64,000 nt of DNA from Pseudomonadota bacterium (lineage in GTDB: Bacteria > Pseudomonadota > Gammaproteobacteria > Xanthomonadales > Rhodanobacteraceae): the NCBI GenBank assembly GCA_023388255.1, contig JAEWGO010000023.1:62001-126000 (forward strand). Reading direction: 5' to 3'. This document shows, piece after piece, positions 52,538 to 61,070 of this stretch. The stretch's first letter is position 1. Each line of letters opens with the position of its first letter. The notes beneath the pieces were generated by a model, which was not told where the DNA came from, did no database searches, and saw only the letters and a list, made by a program, of their open reading frames with translations. A program made the position numbers and the translations under genes.

Positions 52538-53446
52538 ATGCTCAAGACCAGTCTCCTGCTCGCGGCCAGCTTCGCCGGAGTTCAAGTCATGTCCGCCAAT
52601 GTCGAAACCGGCAAGCCGACCGCCGAGTACACCAAGCAGATCGAAACGTGGCGCGCGCAGCGCGTCGAACGTTTGAAGGCGCCGAACGGCTGGCTCAGCC
52701 TGATCGGCCTGCACTGGTTGAAGGACGGCAGGAACTCGGTCGGCAGCGCGAAAGACAACGACGTCGTGCTCGCAAAAGGGCCGGCGCACCTCGGAGCCGT
52801 CACGGTCAAGGATGGCAAGGCGACGATCGAGCTGGACGCCAAGGCCGGCGCAACGATCGACGGCAAGAAGGCGAAGTCGGCCGAACTGCTCGACGATTCG
52901 CACGAGAAGCCGACCACGATCGCGTTCGGCACGGCCAGTTTTTATCTGGTCGATCGCAGCGGCAAGAAAGGCCTGCGCGTGAAGGACAGCGCAGCCGAAA
53001 CGCGCACGCATTTCCTCGGTATCGACAACTATCCGATCGACGCCTCATGGCGCGTCGAAGCGAAGTGGGAGCCGTTCACGCCGGCACATTCGCTCGACAT
53101 CCCGACCGTGCTCGGTACCGTCGACAAGATGCCGGTACCTGGCAAGGCCGTGTTCACGCGTGATGGCAAGACCTATGAATTGCTGCCGGTGCTCGAAGAA
53201 CCGGATGCGAAGGAAGTCTGGTTCATCTTCGCCGACCGCAGCAGCGGCAAGGAAACCTACGGTTCCGGCCGTTTCCTGTACGCCGACATGCCGAAGGATG
53301 GCAGGATCGTGATCGACTTCAACAAGGCCTACAACCCGCCGTGCGCGTTCACGCCGTATGCAACGTGTCCGCTGGCGCCGCCGGAAAATCGCCTCGACCT
53401 GAGCGTGACTGCGGGCGAGAAGAAGTACCGCGGCGGCCATCACTGA
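52538..53446 (+). CDS. DUF1684 family secreted protein
   Basis: A 302-residue protein with a signal-like N-terminus (LKTSLLLAASFAGVQVMSA). GAG in TAGGAGC lies before ATG 52538. The DUF1684 core has ETWRAQRVERLKAPNGWLSL, LHWLKDGRNSVGSAKDN, and near the end DFNKAYNPPCAFTPYATCPLAPPENRL, the family's most conserved patch. The biochemical role of DUF1684 is not known. It is single-gene here and followed closely by a phosphoesterase gene. Confidence 0.88.
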   Translation: MLKTSLLLAASFAGVQVMSANVETGKPTAEYTKQIETWRAQRVERLKAPNGWLSLIGLHWLKDGRNSVGSAKDNDVVLAKGPAHLGAVTVKDGKATIELDAKAGATIDGKKAKSAELLDDSHEKPTTIAFGTASFYLVDRSGKKGLRVKDSAAETRTHFLGIDNYPIDASWRVEAKWEPFTPAHSLDIPTVLGTVDKMPVPGKAVFTRDGKTYELLPVLEEPDAKEVWFIFADRSSGKETYGSGRFLYADMPKDGRIVIDFNKAYNPPCAFTPYATCPLAPPENRLDLSVTAGEKKYRGGHH

Positions 53447-53460
53447 TTCGCCGTGCTGCC

Positions 53461-53964
53461 GTGCGCGTGCTGCTGATCGCGGACACGCACGGCGCGTTCG
53501 ATGCAGCCATCGCCGCGCAAGCGCGCACCTGCGATATCGTCGTGCATGCCGGCGACATCGGTGCAGCCGTGGTACTCGAACAACTGCGCGAGGCCTGTGC
53601 GCGGGTCGTCGCGATCCGCGGCAACAACGATGTCGCGGCGAAATGGGCGACCGCGGATCGCACGCTGGTGCAGGCGTTGCCGGAGCAGGCCGAGGTCGAG
53701 CTGCCTGGCGGCCGCCTCGTCGCGGTGCATGGCGATCGTTTCGCGGCCGCACAGCGGCATCGCCGCTTGCGTGCGGCTTTCCCGGATGCGCGTGCGATCG
53801 TCTACGGACACAGCCATCGACTTTGCATCGATGACGCCGAGTCGCCGTGGGTACTCAATCCCGGCGCGGCCGGCCGCACGCGCACGTTTGGCGGCGCCAG
53901 CGGTTTGCTGCTGACGGCGACCACGTCGGACTGGCGTATCGAGGTGCTTCGCAGTGCGGCGTGA
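53461..53964 (+). CDS. metallophosphoesterase (YfcE/MJ0936-like)
   Basis: A 167-residue calcineurin-like phosphodiesterase. Motifs run VLLIADTHGAFDAAI, VVHAGDIGAAVV, AIRGNNDVAAKW, AVHGDRF and VYGHSHRLCI, which is the complete dimetal site. The substrate is unknown; the family hydrolyses cyclic or model phosphodiesters. A GTG at 53461 starts the conserved fold; frame upstream is not conserved-looking. It follows the DUF1684 gene by 14 bases. Confidence 0.88.
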   Translation: MRVLLIADTHGAFDAAIAAQARTCDIVVHAGDIGAAVVLEQLREACARVVAIRGNNDVAAKWATADRTLVQALPEQAEVELPGGRLVAVHGDRFAAAQRHRRLRAAFPDARAIVYGHSHRLCIDDAESPWVLNPGAAGRTRTFGGASGLLLTATTSDWRIEVLRSAA

Positions 53965-54052
53965 CGGTGTCCTCGGCTCCGGTTCAGGCGCGGTCGGCAT
54001 GATGGCGTTCGCGTGAACTTTTCCCGCACGGCGCTTTCCCAGACCGATCGTT

Positions 54053-54080
54053 TTGGACCACGGCGCCCGTCGGTTACACT
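54053..54080 (+). promoter_or_regulatory. promoter of the FKBP-like gene
   Basis: TTGGAC (54053-54058), a 16-base spacer, and TACACT (54075-54080). A leader of about 65 bases would precede ATG 54154. Confidence 0.5.
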
Positions 54081-54153
54081 ACCGCGCTTTGCGACCCGGC
54101 CCCTCGGCCCGGTTCGAAGTCCGTTCCGCTATTTCCACCCCGGAGAGTCAGGC

Positions 54154-54804
54154 ATGAAGTTCGGTTGGTCACTCGCCCTTGCGGCGCTGTTCGTCACAGG
54201 ATCCGCGTTCGCGCAGGACACCACCTCGGATAAGGGCAAGGTTTCGTACGCGATCGGCTACCAGATCGGTGCCGGACTCGCCGACCGCAAGATGGACGTT
54301 GACATCGCGACCGTCACGCGCGCGGTGCAGGACGCATTCGCGAAGAAGCCGCCGGCGGTGCCGGAAGCGGCGATGAAGGACGCGATGGCCAAGCTTGACG
54401 CGAAGATGAAGGCCGAGGTCGACAAGACGCTGAGCGACAACAAGCGCGAAGCAGACACGTTCATGGCCAGCAACCGCTCGAAGAAGGGCATTGTCGCGTT
54501 GCCGAGCGGCGTGCAGTACCGTGCCATCGAAGACGGCAGCGGCAAGGCGATCGTGCCGACCAGCGAAGTCACCTTCCATGTGCGCGTGTCGCTGACCAAC
54601 GGTCGCGAGATCCGCAGCTCGTTCGTCGGCGAGCCGATCAAGGCCAAGGTTTCCGACATGCCCGGCATCTTCGGCACCAAGTTGCTGCCCGAGGTCATCC
54701 AGAAGATGAAAGCCGGCGACCATTGGACGATCTACCTGCCGCCGGAAGCGGCGTCGGGCAATCAGGTTTACATCTGGGAAGTGAAGATCCTGGATGTGAA
54801 GTAA
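54154..54804 (+). CDS. secreted FKBP-like protein with degenerate active site
   Basis: A 216-residue Mip/FkpA-type protein. The signal peptide is FGWSLALAALFVTGSAFA. The N-terminal dimerisation helices contain KVSYAIGYQIGAGLADRKMD. A long charged helix follows (ELKAEVDKTL-like; here KMKAEVDKTLSDNKREAD). The C-terminal FKBP domain (about 125-216) is altered: the Tyr of VxYTG is missing (FHVRVS), the Phe-Asp of FDSS is Ile-Arg (REIRSSF), and the loop after ASG is cut short. Isomerase activity is doubtful, so a chaperone role is more likely. Confidence 0.82.
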   Translation: MKFGWSLALAALFVTGSAFAQDTTSDKGKVSYAIGYQIGAGLADRKMDVDIATVTRAVQDAFAKKPPAVPEAAMKDAMAKLDAKMKAEVDKTLSDNKREADTFMASNRSKKGIVALPSGVQYRAIEDGSGKAIVPTSEVTFHVRVSLTNGREIRSSFVGEPIKAKVSDMPGIFGTKLLPEVIQKMKAGDHWTIYLPPEAASGNQVYIWEVKILDVK

Positions 54805-54914
54805 GGCGCGAGCCTTGCCATCGCGGTCGCATCGACGTGCGACCGCCGGACACAGCTCTGGAAACACCGCAAACGCCGCGTCCAGACGCGGCGTTTGCAT
54901 TTGGAAACGCTGCG

Positions 54915-55103
54915 ATGACGCCCGAGTCCCACCCCCCGATCCTCAGCCCCTGCATCGGCATTTGCCATCTTGGCGCGGATGGCTATTGCGAGGGCTGCCT
55001 GCGCAGTGGCGACGAGATCGCGCGCTGGATCGTGATGGGCGCGGACGAACGCCGGCACTTGATGGATGTCGTGTTGCCACAGCGCGAAGTACGTGGTTCA
55101 TGA
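54915..55103 (+). CDS. DUF1289 family protein
   Basis: A 62-residue protein. The family pattern is SPCIGICHLGADGYCEGCLRSGDEIARW, with four Cys that look metal-binding, followed by the usual WIVMGADERRHLMDVV. Function is unknown. Its stop overlaps the next ATG (ATGA), so it is coupled to the Nudix gene. Confidence 0.88.
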   Translation: MTPESHPPILSPCIGICHLGADGYCEGCLRSGDEIARWIVMGADERRHLMDVVLPQREVRGS

Positions 55104-55723
55104 AGCGGGTCGACCTGCCTGAAGTGATGCATCTTCGTCGCGCCGTGCGACGTCTCGACGATCCGCCCTCGGCGCCAGGCTGGAACGCCGGCGAACTGGC
55201 CGACGTGTTCGAACCGGGTTCGGCGCATCGACCCGCCGCGGTGCTGGTGCCGTTCGTGCGTCGCGACGATGCGCTCTCGATCCTGTTCACGCGTCGGAAC
55301 GAACATTTGCGCCAGCACGCCGGGCAAGTCAGTTTCCCGGGAGGTGGCGTCGATGCGAGCGATGCTGACGCCGTCGCCGCGGCGCTGCGCGAGACCGACG
55401 AGGAAACCGGCATCGTGCCGACGCAGGTCGAGCCGTTCGGCTATCTCGATTGCTTCGATACCGTGTCGGGCTATTGTGTGACACCGGTCGCCGGCTTCGT
55501 GCAGGGCGACTACGCACCGTTCACGTGCAACGACGAAGTGGCCGAAGTGTTCGAAGTGCCGTTCGACTTCATCCTCGACCCGGGCAACCTGCAGCGCGAG
55601 CATATCCTCTGGCGCGGCCGCGAGCGCGATATCTTCGCGTTCGAGTGGGATGGCCGCCGCATCTGGGGCGCCACTGCGGCGATCCTGAAGAACCTGCTGG
55701 ACCGGCTGGAGCAGACGCGATGA
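55100..55723 (+). CDS. Nudix CoA pyrophosphatase-like hydrolase
   Basis: A 207-residue Nudix protein. The Nudix box reads FPGGGVDASDADAVAAALRE then TDEETGI, and the CoA-type signature QHAGQVSFPGG-like patch is LRQHAGQVSF just before it. It likely hydrolyses CoA or its derivatives to phosphopantetheine and ADP. ATG 55100 sits in the DUF1289 stop. The next gene also overlaps by four bases, so DUF1289, Nudix and sseA form one unit. Confidence 0.9.
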   Translation: MKRVDLPEVMHLRRAVRRLDDPPSAPGWNAGELADVFEPGSAHRPAAVLVPFVRRDDALSILFTRRNEHLRQHAGQVSFPGGGVDASDADAVAAALRETDEETGIVPTQVEPFGYLDCFDTVSGYCVTPVAGFVQGDYAPFTCNDEVAEVFEVPFDFILDPGNLQREHILWRGRERDIFAFEWDGRRIWGATAAILKNLLDRLEQTR

Positions 55724-56574
55724 TCTTGTCCACACTGATTTCCGCGAACGATCTTTCCGCGCTGCGCGAACGCGGCGACGTGCTCGTCGTCGATTGCCGC
55801 TTCGATCTCGCCGATGCGGATCGCGGCGAGCGCGAGTACGCCGCAGCGCATCTGCCCGATGCCGTCTACGCGCATCTGGATCGCGACCTGTCGGACCTTG
55901 GCAAGCGTGGTTTCGGTCGGCATCCGCTGCCGGACGACACGGCATTCTCGGCGCTGCTCTCGCGCTGGGGCTGGCGCCCCGGCCTCGATGTCGTTGCATA
56001 CGACGAGGCCAATGGCGCACTCGCGGCGGCGCGCCTGTGGTGGTTGCTGCGCATTGCCGGATACGACAACGTGGCCGTTCTCGATGGCGGTTTGCCGGCA
56101 TGGCGCGCCGCCGGCTTCGAGTTGGAAGCGGGAACGCCGACACCGGTGCGCAGCGATGCACAGGCTGCGCTCGACCTGCGCCAAGTGGTCTGGTTCGACG
56201 AATTGGAACGTCGCCTCGCGCAAGGTTCGGTGTTGTTGCTGGATGCGCGTGCGGCACCGCGTTATCGCGGCGATGTCGAGCCGCTCGATCCGGTCGCCGG
56301 CCACGTGCCGGACGCGGTGAATCGACCGTTCGGCGAGAACCTCGACGGCACGGGATATTTCAAGGCGCCGGCGCAATTGCGCCGCGAATTCGAAGCGGTA
56401 CTCGCTGGACACGCGGCGGACGACGTCGTCCACATGTGCGGCTCCGGCGTCACCGCCTGCCACAACCTGCTCGCGATGGAACATGCCGGCCTGGCCGGCT
56501 CGCGCGTGTTCGCGCCGTCGTGGAGCGGATGGATCAGCGATCCGAAACGCGCAGTCGCCAGCGGCGAGGATTGA
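55720..56574 (+). CDS. sseA: 3-mercaptopyruvate sulfurtransferase (rhodanese family)
   Basis: A 284-residue tandem-rhodanese protein. The first domain is inactive and the second carries the catalytic Cys in HMCGSGVTACHN near 240; CGSGVT is the mercaptopyruvate-type loop rather than thiosulfate-type CRKGVT. It moves sulfur from 3-mercaptopyruvate to acceptors such as cyanide or thioredoxin. The start overlaps the Nudix stop. Confidence 0.9.
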   Translation: MILSTLISANDLSALRERGDVLVVDCRFDLADADRGEREYAAAHLPDAVYAHLDRDLSDLGKRGFGRHPLPDDTAFSALLSRWGWRPGLDVVAYDEANGALAAARLWWLLRIAGYDNVAVLDGGLPAWRAAGFELEAGTPTPVRSDAQAALDLRQVVWFDELERRLAQGSVLLLDARAAPRYRGDVEPLDPVAGHVPDAVNRPFGENLDGTGYFKAPAQLRREFEAVLAGHAADDVVHMCGSGVTACHNLLAMEHAGLAGSRVFAPSWSGWISDPKRAVASGED

Positions 56575-56623
56575 GCGTGCATTCGCTTCCCGCTGGACAG
56601 GGAAGCGAATGCGACGGGCGTCG

Positions 56624-57379
56624 CTACGTCTTCGACTTCAGCCGCGCGACCAGCGCGTGCAGCACGGTCTGCGCTTCCGGCGCGAACCAGCCATCGAGAA
56701 AATCCTCGATCGGCAGGCGATCCGGGTCGGCGAAAATCGCGGAAATGTCGGCGCGTGCGAGCCGGCGCGTTTCGCGCATCGCGTTCGGCGGAAACTTCAG
56801 CAGTTCCTCCAGCCATGCGCGCGTGCGCGGGACGACTGCGTCGACGTCGACCAGCTCGTCGACGAAACCGATCGCCTGCGCCTGTTCCGCGTCGAGCATC
56901 GTGCCGGCGACCAGCAGGCGTTCGGCGCGATACGCGCCGACCAGGCGGCGCAGCGCGGCCTGGATGCATTCGGGCACCGACAGGCCGACCTGTACTTCGT
57001 TGAGTCCGATCTTGTAGGCGCCACGCGCCATCACGCGGTAGTCGCACATGATCGCGAGCACCGCGCCGCCGGCCGGGCTATGGCCGGTGATCGCGGCGGC
57101 GACAGGAATCGGCGAACGCGCGAGCGCAGCGCAAAGGCCGAAGAACTCGTTCCAGAACACGCGGAACGCATCGCGATCGAGCTGCAGCAATGCCGGCACA
57201 TCGAGTCCGGCCGAGAACAGGCCGGGCGCGCCGGACAGCAGCAGCGCACGTGCGCCTTCCTTCGGCGCGACCAGCACGGCTTCGCGCAAGGCGCGCACCA
57301 GCGCGGGATCGAGCGCGTTGACCGGCGGACGGGCGAGGCGGATTTCGCGGATCGTGTCGTGGGGAATGATGTCGAGCAT
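56624..57379 (-). CDS. enoyl-CoA hydratase/isomerase family, ECI1-like
   Basis: A 251-residue crotonase-fold protein. The oxyanion-hole patches are GLFSAGLDVPALL near 54 and GHSPAGGAVLAIMCDYR near 105. IGLNEVQVGLSVPE near 132 and the pattern of neighbouring residues resemble mitochondrial delta3,delta2-enoyl-CoA isomerase 1 more than short-chain hydratases. It probably shifts double bonds during oxidation of unsaturated fatty acids. It converges on sseA and follows the DUF4139 gene. Confidence 0.85.
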   Translation of the reverse strand: MLDIIPHDTIREIRLARPPVNALDPALVRALREAVLVAPKEGARALLLSGAPGLFSAGLDVPALLQLDRDAFRVFWNEFFGLCAALARSPIPVAAAITGHSPAGGAVLAIMCDYRVMARGAYKIGLNEVQVGLSVPECIQAALRRLVGAYRAERLLVAGTMLDAEQAQAIGFVDELVDVDAVVPRTRAWLEELLKFPPNAMRETRRLARADISAIFADPDRLPIEDFLDGWFAPEAQTVLHALVARLKSKT

Positions 57380-57456
57380 TGAAGGACTTGGATTCGTGAT
57401 GGGGGAATCGAGCGACGCGTGCGGTTTCGCGGCGTGTGCTGGCCAAAGACGGTGGC

Positions 57457-58881
57457 TTACTCGTCCGACACGATCCACGCGTAGCGTACGGAGTAGTCCA
57501 GCGTCGCCTTGCCGTTCGCCGGTATGGCCACGCGGAATTCCAGGGTATCGGGTGTCTGCTTGTCGGGCTTTTGGCTCGACGACAGCAAGGTCCATACGCG
57601 CCAGCGGTTCGGATGTTCGCGCACGGTGACCGTGCGTGCCGCGTCGCCGGTGTTGGTCAACGTGATGCGGAAGCCTTCGTTCATTTCGCGCGCGGCCTTG
57701 TCGAGGCTGAAGGCGGTGCGTTCGCGGCTGGCGGAAAGGTCGAAGGCGACGCCGAGATTGACGTCGACGTTGCGGCCCTTGGCCGTGTCGCCGATACGGT
57801 TCTCGCCGAGCAATTCCGTGCGCCCGTCCTTGTCGCGCACGAGCACGCGCAGGTTGCCGCTCGGCAGGTTCTCGGCGGTGGCGAACGCGAGCTGACTGGT
57901 GATCGGGCCGCCACCGTCGCCGCCGCCTTCGGCCAGCATCGGCTTTGGCGGAAACCACGCGCCGCCGTTCTCGAACAGCCAGCGTCGTTCGCAGGCGAGT
58001 TCGCGGCTGGCGTATAGCGGCACCTGGGTGACGCTGGCGTCGGGCAGGTCGAGGTTGCCGTCGATCGCATAGCTGCGGTAGTCGCCGAGCGAGGATTGTT
58101 CGGGCATGTCCTGCGGCGCGGCGTTCATCGCCATCGACTTCATCATCGGTCGCGGCCCGTAACCGGATTTCGCGAAGTTCGGCGATCCGGCAACCAGCTT
58201 CAGCTTCGCCGCCGGATAGTCGCGGCCGCTGCGGTTGGCGATGCTGGCGAGCGAGTCGAGGCGCAAGCGGCAGTCGCCGTCGCCGAGCAGCAGCGCAGAA
58301 TACGCGGCGCGCCAGCCGAGGCCGGAGGTCGGATAGGTCAGGCTCGCCGGTGCGGCGCCGGCCTTGCCGTCGATCGCCAGCTGCAAGGTGCTGCCGGGCA
58401 GGCCGGAGCCTTCCGCGAACGCGACGCGCGCGAATTCGCGCAGGTAGCTGATGCGGCCATCGGCGCCGCGCACGCCGAGGCTGCCGCCATCGAGCGCGAT
58501 CAGGGTGCCATCGGCGAGCAGCTTGTCGCTGTCGCCGAACACCTGCACGCGTTCGCCGCGATGCGCGGCCAGCATGCCGGCATCGCCGGCCGCAATCACG
58601 CGCTGCGCGAGCACGCGGCCAGCACCGCCGAGGTCGATCGCGACGGCCTCGGTGTCAAGCATCGACGGCAAGCCGTCGACGACGACGGTCTGCTTGCCAC
58701 TCGTGAGCTGCAGCGTGCGCTGCTCGTGCACGACGGCATGGCCGTCGGCGAGCGGCGCGCTGCCGGGTTCGAACAGCGAATCGCTGTCGCTGCGGTAGAT
58801 CGTCAGCGCGGGGTCGGCGGCGGATGCCGTGGCAGTCGTCAATGCAGTCATGGCGAACGTGAGCAGCAGATGGCGGGGCAT
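57457..58881 (-). CDS. secreted DUF4139 domain protein
   Basis: A 474-residue protein with signal peptide LLLTFAMTALTTATASAA. The DUF4139 region covers the C-terminal half, with FRITLTNTGDAARTVTVREH and WRVWTLLSSSQKPDKQTPDT near the end. The N-terminal half has LQLTSGKQTVVVDGLPSML and VQVFGDSDKLLADGTLIAL. DUF4139 proteins have no known activity. It diverges from the copper chaperone gene at 58943. Confidence 0.85.
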   Translation of the reverse strand: MPRHLLLTFAMTALTTATASAADPALTIYRSDSDSLFEPGSAPLADGHAVVHEQRTLQLTSGKQTVVVDGLPSMLDTEAVAIDLGGAGRVLAQRVIAAGDAGMLAAHRGERVQVFGDSDKLLADGTLIALDGGSLGVRGADGRISYLREFARVAFAEGSGLPGSTLQLAIDGKAGAAPASLTYPTSGLGWRAAYSALLLGDGDCRLRLDSLASIANRSGRDYPAAKLKLVAGSPNFAKSGYGPRPMMKSMAMNAAPQDMPEQSSLGDYRSYAIDGNLDLPDASVTQVPLYASRELACERRWLFENGGAWFPPKPMLAEGGGDGGGPITSQLAFATAENLPSGNLRVLVRDKDGRTELLGENRIGDTAKGRNVDVNLGVAFDLSASRERTAFSLDKAAREMNEGFRITLTNTGDAARTVTVREHPNRWRVWTLLSSSQKPDKQTPDTLEFRVAIPANGKATLDYSVRYAWIVSDE

Positions 58882-58942
58882 GGTCGCAGTCCGGTTGCGC
58901 GAGGGCGTTCGGGCTATCATAACCAGCCCACCCGAGGTTGCC

Positions 58943-59410
58943 ATGCGCCGTATCCTTCGCGGACCGTGTTTTCTGCTGATCGCCCTGCTTGGTGTTGCCG
59001 GCGGCGCGCATGCCGAGGGCAAGCTCGGCATCACCGATGCCTGGATTCGCGCCGCACCACCCGGAGCGACGATGATGGCCGGCTATGCGACGCTCGGCAA
59101 TTCCGGCGACGCGCCGATCACGATCCTGACCACGCAGAGCGATGCGTTTCGCATGGCCTCGCTGCACGAGACTGTGATCCAGGAAGGCGTATCGAAGATG
59201 CGCGAACTGCATCGTCTGGTCATAGCGCCTGGCGAATCGGTCGCGCTCGTTCCCGGCGGCAAGCACCTGATGTTGATGCAGCCGCGCCACGAGATCGGCG
59301 TCGGCGAGAAAGTCGAGGTGCTGTTCCTGTTGTCCGACGGCAAGCGCGTCGAAACGCATTTCGAGGTGCTCGCGCCGGATGCGGAAGGTGGCGAGGCGCA
59401 TTCGCACTGA
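58943..59410 (+). CDS. periplasmic copper chaperone PCu(A)C
   Basis: A 155-residue protein with signal peptide RRILRGPCFLLIALLGVAGGAHA. The copper site residues lie in FRMASLHETVIQEGVSKM and in GGKHLMLMQP, giving the H-Mx10Mx21HxM pattern of PCu(A)C. It delivers Cu(I) to cytochrome oxidase. The His-rich end (GGEAHSH) may also bind copper. A TATCAT -10 element lies at 58915-58920. Confidence 0.9.
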   Translation: MRRILRGPCFLLIALLGVAGGAHAEGKLGITDAWIRAAPPGATMMAGYATLGNSGDAPITILTTQSDAFRMASLHETVIQEGVSKMRELHRLVIAPGESVALVPGGKHLMLMQPRHEIGVGEKVEVLFLLSDGKRVETHFEVLAPDAEGGEAHSH

Positions 59411-59481
59411 GCGGCGAATGCCTGCCGTGCCAACTTCGGCATGTCGAAGCCCTGAGGTTTTCCGACTGCAGAGGTGTGCGA

Positions 59482-60060
59482 TCAGTCCACCCCGTCGCGG
59501 AAGATGACGTCGGGGACGAGGCGCACGCGGTCGAAGTGTCCGCCGAAGCCGATCTGGCGTGCAGGATCGATGCACAAGCGCACTTCGACCGTGGTATCGG
59601 GTACAGGTGGCTCCGCCTCGATCGGAAAGGACATCGCGTGATAGGCCCAGCCGCCAATACTGGACAGATAGATGCCGCCGCTGGCAAAGCTGCCGCCGGT
59701 GCAGTTGGGCGAGTGGTGCCGCGCGGTATAGGTGAGCACCAGGTTGCCGAGTCCCTGGCCCGGCGGCGTGTACGCCCAAACGTTCAGAACCTGTCGGCCG
59801 GAACGTGGCGCCGCGACGCATTGGCGCAGGACGCAGGCGCGCTCGTTCCCGCCCGGATGGATGCCGTGTGCGGAACCTGACTGCGCCGTATCGCCCGCGT
59901 CGAGTGGCGACCACGTCGGCATGGCGTCGGGGAATTCCCACCTATCGAGGCCGGCGTCGAAATCGCCATTGACGATGAGGTTCTGCGCCATCGGCGATGC
60001 GGATACCAGTACGAGAAGAGCGAGAGCGCATCGCAGCGCGGTTTTGCGAAGCGGTTTCAT
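59482..60060 (-). CDS. secreted lectin-like protein with F-x-D-G ending
   Basis: A 192-residue protein with signal peptide ALLVLVSASPMA. The mature part begins QNLIVNGDFDAGLDRWEFPD, the usual opening of carbohydrate-binding (CBM) jelly-roll domains. It has VLNVWAYTPPGQGLGNLVLTY and ends FDRVRLVPDVIFRDGVD, matching the endings of the proteins at 2451 and 18009. A carbohydrate or surface ligand is likely; the target is unknown. Five Cys are present. Confidence 0.72.
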   Translation of the reverse strand: MKPLRKTALRCALALLVLVSASPMAQNLIVNGDFDAGLDRWEFPDAMPTWSPLDAGDTAQSGSAHGIHPGGNERACVLRQCVAAPRSGRQVLNVWAYTPPGQGLGNLVLTYTARHHSPNCTGGSFASGGIYLSSIGGWAYHAMSFPIEAEPPVPDTTVEVRLCIDPARQIGFGGHFDRVRLVPDVIFRDGVD

Positions 60061-60168
60061 GGCGTGCTCTCGTTTAGCTGTGTCGAGGGAAGCCGGCTCA
60101 GCGCCGGGTCGAGCAGACCCGCGGTCCAATGCCTCGAACGGGATGCACTCGCATGCCCATGGGGCGAG

Positions 60169-60975
60169 CTACGGTGCTGCGCGGGACTGCGACGGGGCTG
60201 AGTTCGTCAGTCCACGTTGCTCAAGCGGATTCGCCGAGATTTCGCGGAACAGCAACATGTCGCCGAGGCGCGACGAGGCGCCGTCGTAGAACCCGGTTGC
60301 CGGGGCGAAGTCACGCGGGTTGTGGAAGGTGCCGAACAGGATGTCGAACAGCGGCACGTCGGCATAGTTGTGGCGGTGCCGTCCGCGCGCGTGGTGCCAG
60401 GAATGGCTCTCGGGACGTTGCACGAAGTAGCCGAGCCAGCGTGGCGTGCGCACATTCGTGTGCTGGAAGATCGCCAGCAGCGTGAAGGCGAGCAGGGCTG
60501 CCGTCGTCGCCGGCGCGGACAGGCCGACGACGAGTGTCAGCGCGAGGCTCGATACGACCGTCCAGCCGATCATGTCGAGCGGATGGAACCAGAATGCACT
60601 CCAGGCGTCGACGCGCTCGGCGCTGTGGTGCATCTGGTGCAGGACGCGCCACAGGAAGTCCGACGCGTGCATGCCGCGGTGATAGAAGTAGCCGATGCCT
60701 TCGTAGACGAGCACGCCGACCAGCGCGCCGGCCGCGGTGCCAAGTCCGCTCAGATCGAACAGTTGCCACGGCAGCAGGTATTGGGTCCACAGCAGCGGCA
60801 GATACGTGGACAGCGCGAAAAAGAGCGCGAACGCGGCCAGCCCGCGCATGCGCCATGCCGGTGCCGGCGGCAGGTCGCGTGCCGGGAAGAAATGCTCCAA
60901 CAGGATCAGCGCCGCGTAGAGGGCGAAGACGGTCAGCGAGATCGGGTCGAGCAGAACATCGATGGGTGAAGGCAT
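60169..60975 (-). CDS. fatty acid hydroxylase / sterol desaturase family protein
   Basis: A 268-residue membrane di-iron enzyme. His clusters are HRGMH near 105, HQMHHS near 119, and HSWHH with GRHRHNY near 205, the eight-His pattern of the superfamily. Four to five hydrophobic segments surround them. It hydroxylates or desaturates a lipid using O2; the lipid is not known. Family members in gammaproteobacteria act on hopanoids, carotenoids or fatty acids. It is divergent from the regulator at 61071. Confidence 0.88.
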   Translation of the reverse strand: MPSPIDVLLDPISLTVFALYAALILLEHFFPARDLPPAPAWRMRGLAAFALFFALSTYLPLLWTQYLLPWQLFDLSGLGTAAGALVGVLVYEGIGYFYHRGMHASDFLWRVLHQMHHSAERVDAWSAFWFHPLDMIGWTVVSSLALTLVVGLSAPATTAALLAFTLLAIFQHTNVRTPRWLGYFVQRPESHSWHHARGRHRHNYADVPLFDILFGTFHNPRDFAPATGFYDGASSRLGDMLLFREISANPLEQRGLTNSAPSQSRAAP

Positions 60976-61070
60976 GGCGTATTCCGTGTCCTGTTCCGAG
61001 ACGCCGTTACGATAGACTTCCTTCCGTTATCCGCCACAGCGATTTCGGCAAGGAAACGGACGAATCGGCC

